A DNA stretch of 64,000 nucleotides from Megaustenia siamemsis (taxonomy: Eukaryota; Mollusca; Gastropoda; Stylommatophora; Ariophantidae): assembly GCA_032433765.1 (NCBI GenBank), contig JAVIAB010000159.1, forward strand, positions 55,070,972 through 55,134,971, read 5' to 3'. Of the stretch, positions 23,900 to 33,160 are shown piece by piece. A program made the translations under genes and the position numbers. The notes under the pieces are model-generated. The model made no database searches and had not been told where the DNA came from. It saw only the letters and a list, made by a program, of their open reading frames with translations. Each line of letters opens with the position of its first letter. Position 1 is the stretch's first letter.

Positions 23900-24440
23900 T
23901 TTTAGGTTATTCTGTACCTCTTTTATCACTATATTAGTCTCTATCACTATATATTAGTCTCTATCACTATATGCAACTACTACTCGTATTATTTCTTTAC
24001 CATAATTGGTACCTATCTCTCTCTCTCTCTCTTTCTTTCTCTCTATGCGTAATGTTGTCTACCTCTTTTTTCCAATTTCTTTCTATATTTCATTCACTCA
24101 TAAAATATGTTTCACTTTCACTTTCTGTCGTAAATTTATCTCATTCTATGCTTCATCTCTCTTCATTTCAACCACCCACCCTCTCTCTCTCTAGCCTCTC
24201 ACATACTCTCTCTTTTTCCAATGTTCCTTTCATATGTTTAATTATTTGTTTTTCTCTTCTCAAACATAGTTTCTCTATTTCTATTCTTTCATTTCCTTCT
24301 TATTCTCTCTTTCTCTCTCTCTCGCTCTCTCTTATTCGTATTTCTTTTTTCTCTCTATCGCCTATATCTCTCACCTTTTCAGTTACTTTTATTCTTAGTA
24401 CTACTGTTCGTTTATTTACATCATTTTTTTCCTTTAAATT
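23900..24440. repeat. TC-rich low-complexity tract
   Basis: (TC)n runs at about 24018-24046, 24180-24192 and 24305-24332 lie in pyrimidine-rich DNA. The 241-codon frame across it is Ser/Leu/Phe-rich and not a gene. Confidence 0.75.
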
Positions 24441-24449
24441 AATTATAGG

Positions 24450-24527
24450 ACAGCAAAGAAGAAAATCACTGGAGGCTGTAGAAATGCGGTTTTGCAGAAG
24501 AAAATACCATGGCCAGCTGAGGAGAGT
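24450..24527 (+). mobile_element. LINE family F internal scrap
   Basis: ACAGCAAAGAAGAAAATCAC and GGAGGCTGTAGAAATGCGG match the start of the family F fragments. The match stops where the family D fold-back begins. Confidence 0.65.
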
Positions 24528-24718
24528 AATTCATCATCATCATCGTTTGCCGTCTCCACAACGAAGGTTGGCTACCATGGACCGCCATTCCACTCTGTTT
24601 CTCGCTTTGATAGTGCAGGTTGGCGATCAAAACAAGAGACAGAGCAGAATGGCGCCCCATGGTAGCCAACCTTCGTTGCGGAGATGCACTCGATGATGAT
24701 GATGATGATGATGAAAAA
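24528..24718. repeat. Fold-back of two inverted LINE family D 3' ends
   Basis: The left arm (CATCATCATCATCG, AACGAAGGTTGGCTACCATG, CGCCATTCCACTCTG) is the inverted complement of the right arm (CAGAATGGCGCCCCATGG, TAGCCAACCTTCGTTG, CGATGATGATGATG). Arms are about 85 bp with a loop of roughly 15 bp, and (GAT)n tails face outwards. It would form a stable hairpin. Confidence 0.85.
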
Positions 24719-24954
24719 GTCAAAGATTGGAAAGAGAAACTGAGTATTTTCGGAGTGCAATGTTCCATGGTTAACAGCAAACGTATTCACATCTTAAGAC
24801 ACATCTTCTTCCAATCACTTTGAATGTATAACTGAAGAAGCATGTCTGTTTTATCTTCTCTGGAAAGGCACTAACGATCAAGCCGACTAAAGTATCAGTG
24901 ACAAACAACTGTAACATATATATATATATATAGTTAGAGAGAGTGAGGAAACAT

Positions 24955-25350
24955 TATTTTGACTATGCAACACTACTATTTATTCACGCATCTTGGATCC
25001 AGAATAATAGAAACCACTTCTCTTGATCATGAAATAAATAGGCGAATTGGTAAGGCAGCTACGACTTTCAGCAAACTCATAGAAAAGGCCTGTAACAACA
25101 CGAAACTAACAATAAATATCAAACTCTTAATATATCAAACTTGTGTGCTTAGTACACTTTTATGTCTATCTGAAACCTGGACAACATACTCAAATCAGAC
25201 TTAAAACAGACTTAAACTTTTCAACATGAGATGTCTCTGCGGAATAATGCACATCAAATGGTTGGATAAAATAACCAACTTAACTGTCCTGCAACGTGAT
25301 AAGATCCCATCAATCATGTCGATGCTCAGATGTTGAAGACTAAGATGGCT
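24955..25350 (+). mobile_element. LINE family G, reverse-transcriptase C-terminal fragment
   Basis: Reads THLGSRIIETTSLDHEINRR, IGKAATTFSKL, CVLSTLLCLSETWTTY, then LFNMRCLCGIM and NLTVLQRDKIPSIMSML. These are hallmark blocks of the region downstream of the reverse transcriptase in a common animal LINE group. Stop codons at 25201 and after make it a relic. Confidence 0.8.
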
Positions 25351-25354
25351 GTAA

Positions 25355-25395
25355 AGTAAAAAGTAAAGTACCCCCGTCACGCAAGTACGTCTAAT
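25355..25395 (-). repeat. SINE family 1 tail scrap
   Basis: AAAAGTAAAGTACCCCCGTC is the inverted 3' end of SINE family 1. Homology ends after ACGCAAGT. Confidence 0.6.
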
Positions 25396-25429
25396 TAGCT
25401 GAGGTACTAAATGAAAAGAAACATGCATC

Positions 25430-25625
25430 CCCAGGCAAATACTATATGGCGAACTAACACACGGAAGCAGACAAATACTAAATGGCGAACTAACACACGG
25501 AAGCAGACAAATACTATATGGCGAACTAACACATGGAAGCATACAAATACTATATGACGAACTAACACACGGAAGCAGACAAATACTATATGGCGAACTA
25601 ACACACGGAAGCAGACAAATCGGCA
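25430..25625. repeat. 36-bp minisatellite, about 5.5 units
   Basis: The unit GGCGAACTAACACACGGAAG plus 16 nt is repeated with few substitutions. Because 36 is a multiple of 3, all frames stay open and give a spurious repetitive protein on the minus strand. Confidence 0.95.
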
Positions 25626-25639
25626 GACGTAAACTACGG

Positions 25640-26085
25640 TATAGCATCATCGTCAAGTACCGGACATACTGGTGTAAGTGATCATGTCTCTCCACAACTT
25701 TCGATCTCGACAGTTCCTTATCATTTCTGTTGTTGACCATCTGCCAAGCCATTCTCTTAAGCTGTCTAGGATTTTCTCTCTTTGCTTCCCTCTTTCTCTT
25801 CATCCCTCAATTTTTCCAGTTGTTACAATATATTCCAGTTGCTTCCTTCTCTTTACATGGCCAAAAATGATGATTGTTTCTTCCTAATATTGGAAATTAG
25901 CTCTCTTTTTGATTTGGCCCCTCTCAGAACCTCTTCATTACTCTTCTTAGCTGTCGTTGGTATTCTCAACATTCTTCTGTAAAACCACATTTCTACATAC
26001 TCCAGTGATTTTCTTGTCTGTTGTCCTATTGTCCATGACTCGCATCCATATGTTAAGACTGGCTCTACGTAACATTTAAGAACTA
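25640..26085 (-). mobile_element. LINE family F, inverted 3' fragment
   Basis: Minus-strand coding reads YVEPVLTYGCESWTIGQQ, TRKSLEYVEMWFYRRMLRI, KSNEEVLRGAKSKRELISN, IRKKQSSFLAM. Its 3' end on plus is ATCATCGTCAAGTACC at 25645. It is the most coding-like copy of family F in the window. Confidence 0.85.
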
Positions 26086-26094
26086 AATGATGAC

Positions 26095-26339
26095 GAGAGT
26101 GCACTGACGGTGTGTGAGGTGCAAACATTTACAGACACCTATTGTCTGGACGGGCATTGTTGGTCGTTTTGTGCAGTGTGTAGTGGGTGTTGCAAAGGCT
26201 GCATCGTCATCATCGGTACGTGGCACGGCAACTGTTCACATGGGATCTATGGACACGATTGCTCCGGGTCTTGTCTTAGTGTCAGTTCTTTATGTGAGGA
26301 AAATCCGGAAAATGCCAACATTGCAAACATCCTGGCTAA
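26095..26339 (+). pseudogene. EGF-like-repeat protein fragment, first frame
   Basis: The frame containing DGHCWSFCAVCSGCCKGC and GNCSHGIYGHDCSGSC has the dense cysteine and G-x-Y/H-G-x-x-C pattern of MEGF/EGF-laminin-type repeats. A frame change near 26335 leads into the next segment, which continues the same pattern. It is probably one decayed exon with the following entry. Confidence 0.5.
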
Positions 26340-26609
26340 ACCTGTGATGACACTTGTCCTTATGGTAATTCTGGACTACAGTGCGAGCAGACGTGTTCTG
26401 ATGGCTGTGACATCATATGTGACACAGAAAGAGCAGACTGTACGCGCAAGGAAGCGTACTACGGGCCAGACTGCACTCTCAAATGTCCTGACCACTGTTT
26501 CAACGACACCTGTGAACAGTCAACCGTGATCTGTGCATGCAAGGGAACGTTCTACGGGTCAGACTGCACTCTCAAATCTCCGTACAACTGTTTGGACGAT
26601 ATATGTTAA
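26340..26609 (+). pseudogene. EGF-like-repeat protein fragment, second frame
   Basis: An 89-codon stretch without ATG, open from 26340 to TAA at 26607-26609. It reads CDDTCPYGNSGLQCEQTC, DGCDIICDTERADC, YYGPDCTLKCPDHC, VICACKGTFYGSDC and NCLDDIC. The spacing (YG.DC...CP..C, then C.C..G..YG.DC) is that of multiple-EGF-like-domain proteins (MEGF / scavenger-receptor type) common in molluscs. No catalytic or membrane domain is present. It could be a real internal exon, but the frame change upstream and the stop without a nearby splice donor favour a relic. Confidence 0.6.
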
Positions 26610-26699
26610 CAGTTCATGGGGGCCGGCGTCTCGTATGTCGATGATTCCCACGTTAAGAAGAGTCTGCCGGCTACAACAAACCCAAGCATATGGATACCT

Positions 26700-26785
26700 T
26701 AATGTGTACTGGATATGTTCTTTCTGTGCTGGACATGGTTCATTTCTTGGTGTGTTTCATTGCTAGACAAGGCTCATATCTTGGC

Positions 26786-26827
<42 letters not shown>

Positions 26828-27530
26828 GCCATGGCTCATATCTTGGTGTGTGTGTCTTGTTAGTCATATCTCATATCTTGGAGTGTCCGTGTTAATCATG
26901 TCTCATTTCTTTAAGTGTGTATGTGTTTAGTCATAACTCATATCTTAGTGTGTATCTGTGTTAGTCATGTGTCATATCTTTGTGTGGGCATGTTTGGGCT
27001 AGTGATATCTCATATCTCTGTGTGTATGTTTATGTTAGTCATATCTCATATCTTTGTGTGTGCATGTCTGTGTATGTCACATTTCATATCATTGTGTGTG
27101 TGCCTATCTATGTTGGTCATATCTCATATCTTTGTGTGCATGTCCATGTTAGACATGTGTAATTTCTTTGTGGGTGCATGTCTATTTCAGTCATATCTCT
27201 TATCTTTGTGTACATGTTTATATTAGTCATATCTCATATCTTTGTGTGTACATGTCTGTGTATGTCACATCTCATATCATTGTGTGTGCCTATCTATGTT
27301 GGTCATATCTCATATCTTTGTGTGCATGTCCATGTTAGACATGTGTAATTTCTTTGTGGGTGCATGTATATGTCAGTCATATCTCATATCTTTATGTGCA
27401 TGTTTATGTTAGTCATGTGTCATATATCTTGATGTATGTCAGTGTTAGTCATGCCTCGTATCGCTATGTGCATGTCTGTGTTTGTCACATCTCATATCTT
27501 TGTGTGTGTATGTCTGTGTTAGTCACCTCT
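26700..27530. repeat. Minisatellite of about 40-bp units, with (GT)n core
   Basis: Units built from GTTAGTCATATCTCATATCT followed by TTGTGTGTGCATGT recur some 18 times. A (GT)n run sits at about 26787-26825. Open frames with repeated SHISYLCV residues are products of the array. Confidence 0.92.
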
Positions 27531-27730
27531 AGTGACTCGGGCAGATGGTGCTCATAAACCTAGGAGGGCCGACCATCTAAGGACAGAATCCCCCTACAGA
27601 AAAGATCACCTGCTGCCTTGCAGGAAGATTGGGGACAATCAAAGGCTAGGGAAAGCAAACCTGAATAAAATGCTGGCTGAAATCGGATGCACTGGGCCAC
27701 TGGCGCAGAACACATTGCAACGTTTTTAAC
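27531..27730 (+). mobile_element. Probable LINE 5'-region fragment
   Basis: Contains GGAAAGCAAACCTGAATAAA, shared with the start of the family F fragment at 17262-17295, and TGCTGCCTTGCAGG, similar to 5760-5780 inverted. The frame reads RTESPYRKDHLLPCRKIGD. Assignment to a LINE leader is by these shared strings only. Confidence 0.4.
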
Positions 27731-27854
27731 GGGTGTTCAATCAGAGTGGATCTGGCAGACTCTAATTGTGATGTTCCGTTTGTAACACACCTAACCTGAC
27801 AGCTGAGTTCATGTGAGGAGCTGGAATCCTACTCTGATTGGGTCCTGATCGCAG

Positions 27855-27885
27855 AGAGAGAGAGAGAGAGAGTGAGAGAGAGAAC
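27855..27885. repeat. (GA)n microsatellite
   Basis: Runs of GA at the 5' side of the SINE that follows, similar to the AT and AG runs that abut other SINE copies. Confidence 0.95.
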
Positions 27886-27900
27886 TAAATTATAATAAAA

Positions 27901-28152
27901 AAGTAAAGTACCCCCGTCACGCCAAGTGGCGTATAGGGAAATATGGTGTTAGTGACCCTATATTTTACAGACCTTCAGCACATGATTTTTGAGGTAATGT
28001 GGTCAGTATTACGCCCGTGCTGCTTTACTTTCCCAGAAAAAATCCGGTACCCATTTAAGGCTGGGTGAACCCGGAAGCCGTCGGTTGGGATCGAACCCTA
28101 CCCCTTGTCCGTGGTAGTCCAGTTCACTAACCGCTGAGCTATCGCGGCTCCC
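27901..28152 (-). repeat. tRNA-derived SINE (family 1), full-length
   Basis: The minus strand starts GGGAGCCGCGATAGCTCAGC and has B box GGTTCGATCCC near 28089-28099. It ends in the ACGGGGGTACTTTACTTTTT region. It is one of the best-preserved copies. Confidence 0.9.
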
Positions 28153-28282
28153 TAAATTATAATATAAACTTTAAATATAATATAATAATATAAAATAAAG
28201 TAAATAAAATCGTGCCTCCAGCCAAACTATTAGACAGACGAGGCAAACAACGATGTTACGGCAAAAGACTTCATCAGGTACA

Positions 28283-28288
28283 AACTAT

Positions 28289-28355
<67 letters not shown>
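28283..28355. repeat. (AT)n microsatellite
   Basis: A pure AT dinucleotide run of about 70 bp. Confidence 0.97.
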
Positions 28356-28356
<1 letters not shown>

Positions 28357-28811
28357 CAAAATGATAGGTCAATACTATTCCAGAAAAAAAAAATATCAAC
28401 ACAAAGCCAAACACTTATCTGAAAAATGATGTAAGGAAAGAAACGTCTTTTCGCTTCTTCGTTTGTTTTCCAAGCTGCAACAATTCTGATTAAAGATGGT
28501 TGACGTGAAAGTAGATGATTTCTTTTGAATGTCACATCTTGATTTGCTCTTTTCATTTTAAGAATGTAGGCAGCATATGTGTTATCACTTTGTGTATACT
28601 TTTTTTCCATTTTATTTCTTTGGGTTTCTGTTGAAGAGAAAATATAACTGGCTGTTTTTGTTTTTTAAAACACGTAAAACGAGAAACATATTTTTTTACT
28701 TTCTGAAGGAAAACATCTTAAAAACATCAAGCAAATATAAGAACAATCATAATAAAAAGCTCTCTTAAATTGCAATGTACAACATATTACACGCATGCCA
28801 ACAGAAGATGT

Positions 28812-29081
28812 TTATTTCTCTGTAACAAACCGAGATGGTCTCAAAACGTTGTTAACATCTGACATGATCTTATGTAGAAAACCAGCTACTAGAACTTCTG
28901 ATGACGTCAGACTCGTGAACTCGGTAAACCGTGAGTAGGAAAATGTGAGATAATTTATGGCAGAATCCAGAGTGAAGTAGTCAGATACTGTCGTGCTATA
29001 TACTCGTTTAACCTTTTCTATACATTCATGCAACACGTTTTGTTTACAAACACTTGCTTCGGTTGTTTTGCCTAACCACAT
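28812..29081 (-). CDS. Hypothetical small protein or exon
   Basis: A minus-strand frame of 89 codons from ATG 29081 to a stop at 28812-28814. It contains CKQNVLHECIEKVKRVY and ends VNNVLRPSRFVTEK. Composition looks protein-like, unlike the repeat-derived frames around it, with two cysteines and an amphipathic middle. I recognise no family. It lies just upstream of, and divergent from, the signal-peptide exon at 29488, so it may be the last exon of a neighbouring gene. Low confidence. Confidence 0.25.
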   Translation of the reverse strand: MWLGKTTEASVCKQNVLHECIEKVKRVYSTTVSDYFTLDSAINYLTFSYSRFTEFTSLTSSEVLVAGFLHKIMSDVNNVLRPSRFVTEK

Positions 29082-29391
29082 GAGTTGACCTTTTTTACTC
29101 GCATTCGCCTATATCCGACTGATCCCATAAACAAATCACCTGGAATTTCAAAAGTGCTGAGCTTGTAATCGTTTTATTAAATAAATTGGTAGACACAACA
29201 TTTTACTGAATAATTAATCGTCTTCTTCAAATGTGTATTGTACTCATGGAGTTACAAACGCACTCACTACGGAACTTATAATTCAATAAAATTTAATTAA
29301 CGTTGAACTGTCGTGTCTGTGAGCAAAACGTCGCATTGCGCAAGTTGTGAGGAGGTTTTTATTGCATTGATGGGCGCGGCAATTTCTCTTA

Positions 29392-29400
29392 CATAAAAAG
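29392..29400 (+). promoter_or_regulatory. Possible TATA-like box for the receptor gene
   Basis: CATAAAAAG lies about 90 bp upstream of the candidate start codon at 29488, which would leave a short 5' UTR. It is in low-repeat sequence. This is inference only. Confidence 0.25.
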
Positions 29401-29487
29401 AGGACACTAACACCACAGCCACACCTAGCGGGCATCCTCTGACGGATACTTTCTGGTGACATCTATTCTGAAGAAGTTTATAGCAAG

Positions 29488-29530
29488 ATGAAGCTGTCAC
29501 ATTTCGTCGTCTTGACAGTACATTTTTTTG
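29488..29530 (+). CDS. Candidate first (signal-peptide) exon of the receptor at 38202-41930
   Basis: ATG at 29488, with A at position -3, opens MKLSHFVVLTVHFF, a short lysine-plus-hydrophobic stretch typical of a signal peptide core. One leftover G at 29530 is followed directly by GTAAGT (29531-29536), a perfect splice donor. The exon therefore ends in phase 1, exactly the phase required by the acceptor at 38200-38201, where the large exon starts with the last two bases of a valine codon. Joining them across an intron of about 8.67 kb gives a secreted N-terminus running straight into the vWA-like domain. No other start was found; the GTG that opens the uninterrupted frame at 38126 lies in the intron. 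The link is inferred and needs transcript support. Confidence 0.65.
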
Positions 29531-29683
29531 GTAAGTAAAGACTCGATTTTTATAACAGCTAAATTGTTTATCAAAAAACGTATTGGCCTCTTCGAAACTT
29601 TCATGTCTAGTATATTCGATTTAAGTTAGCAACATCAGGCGTGTTGTTATCACCCAACGCCACCATCTTCTATATAGTATTAT

Positions 29684-29687
<4 letters not shown>

Positions 29688-29742
<55 letters not shown>
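29688..29742. repeat. (AT)n microsatellite abutting a SINE 5' end
   Basis: A pure AT run that stops where SINE family 1 begins at 29743, the same arrangement as at 3727/3728. Confidence 0.95.
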
Positions 29743-29747
<5 letters not shown>

Positions 29748-29991
29748 CTGCGATAGCTCAGTGGTAATGAACTGGACTACAAAGGATAAGAGGTAGGGTT
29801 TGATCCCTACCGACGGCTTCCGGGTTCACCCAGCAATAAATGGGTACCGATTTTTTTCTGAAAAGTAAAGTGGCACGGCCCATCGACCACATTACCCAAA
29901 AAATCGTGTGCTGTAGGTCTGTAAAATTTATTGTTACTAACACCACATTACCTATACGACACTTGGCGTGACGGTGGCCCTTTACTTTTAC

Positions 29992-29993
<2 letters not shown>
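29743..29993 (+). repeat. tRNA-derived SINE (family 1), plus-strand full-length copy
   Basis: Starts GAGCTGCGATAGCTCAGTGG (A box) with a B-box region TTTGATCCCTACC near 29800. The body has AATGGGTACCGATTT and CATTACCCAAAAAATCGTG, and it ends GGCCCTTTACTTTTACG. It has AT runs on both sides (29688-29742 and 29996-30046). Confidence 0.88.

Positions 29994-29995
<2 letters not shown>

Positions 29996-30046
<51 letters not shown>
29996..30046. repeat. (TA)n microsatellite
   Basis: A pure TA run directly following the SINE 3' end. Confidence 0.95.
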
Positions 30047-30048
<2 letters not shown>

Positions 30049-30071
30049 TAAATAATAATATATGTATATAT

Positions 30072-30162
30072 AGGGTACCGCCTATTCGACGGCTTCCAGG
30101 TTGACCCAGTCTGAATGGGTACCTGATTTTTTATGGGATGGTAAAGCGAAGGGGCCAACACA
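30072..30162 (+). repeat. SINE family 1 internal fragment
   Basis: CGACGGCTTCCAGGTTGACC and GAATGGGTACCTGATTTTTT match the SINE body. Head and tail are missing. Confidence 0.7.
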
Positions 30163-30271
30163 TAAGGGAGCTCATATAAACATCAGAAAGAAACAATCAA
30201 AACATTTTTCGGGCACATTATGAGAGGAGGAAATTTTGAATACTTGGTTTCAACTGGCACAATAAAAGAAA
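30163..30271 (+). mobile_element. LINE family A 3' fragment, left part (split by an insertion)
   Basis: AAACATCAGAAAGAAACAAT through TTCAACTGGCACAATAAAAG matches positions about 12935-13025 of the copy at 12393-13182. It resumes at 31364 after the insertion at 30272-31355. Confidence 0.82.
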
Positions 30272-31355
30272 GGATTGGTTTGGTTTGGTATGGTTATGGA
30301 AGGCACCGGTATCACTGCAAACGAATTAACATCCATAATTGCTCAACCGCCCGTACCAGCAGAATCATCCGAATTAATATCCCTTCTCCCAAAGGATGGT
30401 AAATGTAGTCCCCATCATAGCAGTCTTAGCACACGCCAAAAGACATACGGCGAAACCGCGCAGAAAATGAACACAGCCAACTGTTCCCTGTCATACGATA
30501 TCATCATTCGTCGTAAACAATTGGAATATCGAAACATGATCAAAACGGATGAAACACACAGCTCACGGTGTGCACAGAGCACTTAACTCTGTAGCTCCTG
30601 CAACAAGCCGGACTTGGAATATGTGGAAACTGCAACAAGGAACACTATTCATGAAAAGCCTGCAATTGTTCCAGCCGCCTATCCACCATATGCCATGGCA
30701 ATTCACGTCCTCTTGAAAATGATGATCGTTGATGTTTTTTTTTATGTATCGCTCTCGATGATGTTAGGCCATCGTTGTTGACCCCAATTCCGAACATATA
30801 GACACACAGTTAACCGTCAGATTATCCCCGTCCCACATCAAACAACAGACCGTAAGATTAGCGTACAGCCGGTCCAGGGATGTACGATGAGCCATTTCGA
30901 CGACGTAGCACACAACAATGTCGTACACACAACAAGTTCGCTCCCTTTAGAGGCCTTATTACTATAGTTAAAGCAGTCTACGACGAATAAAACACGATGC
31001 AAATTCCCTAAAGAGATAAAACTGACGAAGCAGTTTACATTAATGAGTAACATTGAAATAACTTGCGTCAAGGGATTCCAACAACGGTCATGAACAGCAC
31101 CAATGTGACTTAACGCGCAGATCACATCTAGACGGTGGAAGGTTGCATTCATCACACCTGATTTGTCAAAAAGGGACTGTTGCCGGCGTACGACTTCGCT
31201 TTAGCGGCGCAGATGTAATAAGTAGATCATCATTTTGACTTTAGCGCAGAAAAGTGCAACGGAGAACCGAAATTGATCAGACCCCGAATGCACTTTCTGC
31301 AGCGATCGAGAGAACGTGACCTAGATCCTCCATCTTTACAACGGAAGTCCTCAAA
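30272..31355 (-). mobile_element. Repeat family B copy with cysteine-rich pseudogene, inserted into a LINE
   Basis: A 1084-bp insertion flanked by AAAAGAAA (30264-30271 and 31356-31363), which may be an 8-bp target duplication although the sequence is simple. On the minus strand it first carries a decayed relative of the cysteine-rich frame at 18972-19622 (CLMWDGDN, then with a frameshift LCVYMFGIG, V.NDGLTSS). It then carries the repeat B blocks down to 30300. The order matches the 18972-20170 copy, showing that the coding part and repeat B move as one unit. The 105-codon minus frame at 30838-31155 is part of it and in my reading is not intact. Confidence 0.65.
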
Positions 31356-31363
31356 AAAAGAAA

Positions 31364-31515
31364 CGAGAAATCGCTGACGACAAAGAGAGAAAATGCTAGA
31401 TAAGTTTGTGTCATGGCATGGAAAACAGTCAAGAGCAGAACTGATACGATGCACTGTAGATAGTAAACTGTGGAAGGACATGCTCGCCTACGCCAACCGG
31501 TATGGTACAGGATGA
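31364..31515 (+). mobile_element. LINE family A 3' fragment, right part
   Basis: CGAGAAATCGCTGACGACAA through GCCTACGCCAACCGGTATGG completes the copy begun at 30163, ending ACAGGATGAAGATG. Confidence 0.82.
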
Positions 31516-31521
31516 AGATGT

Positions 31522-31655
31522 GAAGTAAAGCGGGATACACGTAATACTGGCCACATTACCCCAAAAATCATGTGCCGAAGGTCTACACAAATTATTGTCC
31601 CTAAAACAATATTCCCTATACGCCACTTGTCGTGGCGTGGATATTTACTTTACTT
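31522..31655 (+). repeat. SINE family 1, 3' half
   Basis: Begins within the body (GTAAAGCGGGATACACG) and runs through CCCTATACGCCACTTG to TATTTACTTTAC. The tRNA-like head is absent, so it is 5'-truncated. Confidence 0.8.
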
Positions 31656-31729
31656 ACCTACCATAATCACAACAATGATTCTAATTTTTCAATGACATAT
31701 AATATCATTCCCCTTCTTCTCTTTTTCAT

Positions 31730-31933
31730 TTGTTTTTTATCGTCCAGGGATATATAGTTTCCGGCATTTCGCTGTTTTGTTGGCTCCTCGCCATTTATTT
31801 TGTCTTAATTTTGCTTCAAATTGTCCATCAATCCATCACTTTTAGAACAATGATCCTATTTTGCCTTTGCTACAATAATCTGGCTACAAGTTATACCAGG
31901 TGCGATTTCATAATAAAATCAATACTGAATTAG
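31730..31933 (+). other. Hydrophobic exon-like segment, possible 7TM relic
   Basis: After a pyrimidine-rich TTTTTTATCGTCCAG, which resembles a splice acceptor ending at about 31746, the frame reads IVSGISLFCWLLAIYFVLIL then LQIVHQSITFRTMILFCLC. One long hydrophobic helix, a short basic loop and a second hydrophobic start resemble TM1-TM2 of secretin/adhesion-type receptors. The frame opens at TTG, not ATG. It sits in the presumed intron of the receptor gene. It may be chance; support is weak. Confidence 0.25.
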
Positions 31934-31934
31934 A

Positions 31935-32664
31935 AGAACAGCAATTTGTATTTAGGAAAAAAAACAGTTTGATAAAAGGAGTTATATTCTGAGTGAGGAC
32001 ATTAATCAAAACTTACACAGAAGTAAACAAACCAATATATGCCTGCTTCATAGATTACACCAAAGCTTTTGATAGAATACATCATAAACATTTTATAGAC
32101 TGCCTAAAAGATATACATCTGATTGACAAAGACATACGACTGATATGTAATCTATACTGGGATCACACAGCAATAATAAAAACAAAGAGAACTCTATACC
32201 AATTTATATAAAAAAATGAGGAGTATGACAAGGATGCATCCTATCACCAAGCTTGTTCAATCTATAAACTGAGCAAATCTTTATAAACATCACAGAGATG
32301 CCAGACTTAAATATTAGTGGAAATATAATCAATAATATAAGAAATGCTGATGATACTGTATTACTAGCAGAAAGTCCTGAAGATCTACAAGAATTACTTA
32401 ATACAATAAGTCTGGCAAGAAAAACATATGGATTATATATAAATATAAAAAAAGCCTAAAACTATGATCATAGACAAAGCTAATACTCAAAACCTACAAG
32501 CGGATTCACAGTTGAAAGAATAGACCTGGAAACAGTTCAGAGCTACAACTACCGTAGACATACTATAATCAGTGATGGAAAATGTACAACTGAAATAAAC
32601 AAAAGAATAGGAATGGCAAAAAGCAATTTTAATGCAAGAAAAAATATAACATCAAGACAAATAA
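31935..32664 (+). mobile_element. LINE family D, reverse-transcriptase fragment, left part
   Basis: Reads LIKTYTEVNKPIYACFIDYT then KAFDRIHHKHF (reverse-transcriptase motif A), then a decayed ADDTVLLAESPEDLQELL (YADD-equivalent near 32345), then the ETVQSYNY block and KSNFNARKNITSRQI. Multiple stops are present. Homology breaks at about 32664 and resumes at about 32869. Confidence 0.8.
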
Positions 32665-32868
32665 TGTATTTATCAGCGTGTGTTTTCGTTGTTGTTCCTG
32701 ATGAAGGGGTATTGAGCAGAAAAGTCGTTCCACTTTTTTTTTCAAGAATTACGTACATCTTCAACCCTATCATTAAACAATTTTTTTTTATTTTCCCTTT
32801 TATAAAAAGTTTTATTGTAGCATCGCAGGTTTTAGTATTTCTTTAATTTTGACTCTTACAAATAACTT
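32665..32868. other. Short insertion inside LINE family D
   Basis: About 200 bp with no similarity to family D separates ...TCAAGACAAATA from the first GGGCTTAAACTAAG. It contains T-rich tracts and no recognised motif. Confidence 0.5.
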
Positions 32869-33160
32869 AGGGCTTAAACTAAGAATAGCAAAATGTTATA
32901 TCCTCTCATCATGTCTTTGTTTTTACTCTTACAAATAACTAGAGGGCTTAAACTAAGAATAGCAAAATGTTATATCCTCTCATCATGTCTTTGTTTTTAC
33001 TCTTACAAATAACTAGAGGGCTTAAACTAAGAATAGTAAAATGTTATATCCTCTCATCGTGTCTTTGTTTTGACTCTTACAAATAACTAGAGGGCTTAAA
33101 CTAAGAATAGCAAAAGGTTATATCCTCTCAACTTTCATGTATGGTGTAGAAACATGGACA
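32869..33160. repeat. 74-bp tandem repeat grown from LINE coding sequence, four unit starts
   Basis: GGCTTAAACTAAGAATAGCA starts at 32871, 32945, 33019 and 33093, exactly 74 bp apart. The beginning of each unit is the family D segment that elsewhere encodes GLKLRIAKCYI; the rest (TGTCTTTGTTTTTACTCTTA) comes from the adjacent insertion. The array is thus a local duplication after the insertion. Confidence 0.93.

Noticed and set aside
23971..24696. 241-codon Ser/Leu/Phe-rich frame
   Set aside because: Compositional artefact of a TC-rich tract ending in a LINE fold-back.
25201..25803. 200-codon repetitive minus-strand frame
   Set aside because: The 36-bp minisatellite is a multiple of three and keeps the frame open; no start context or homologue is visible.
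29743..29830. Genuine tRNA gene
   Set aside because: The A and B boxes are present but the sequence is repeated with a constant non-tRNA body about ten times, and the acceptor stem and anticodon arm do not fold convincingly; it is a SINE head.
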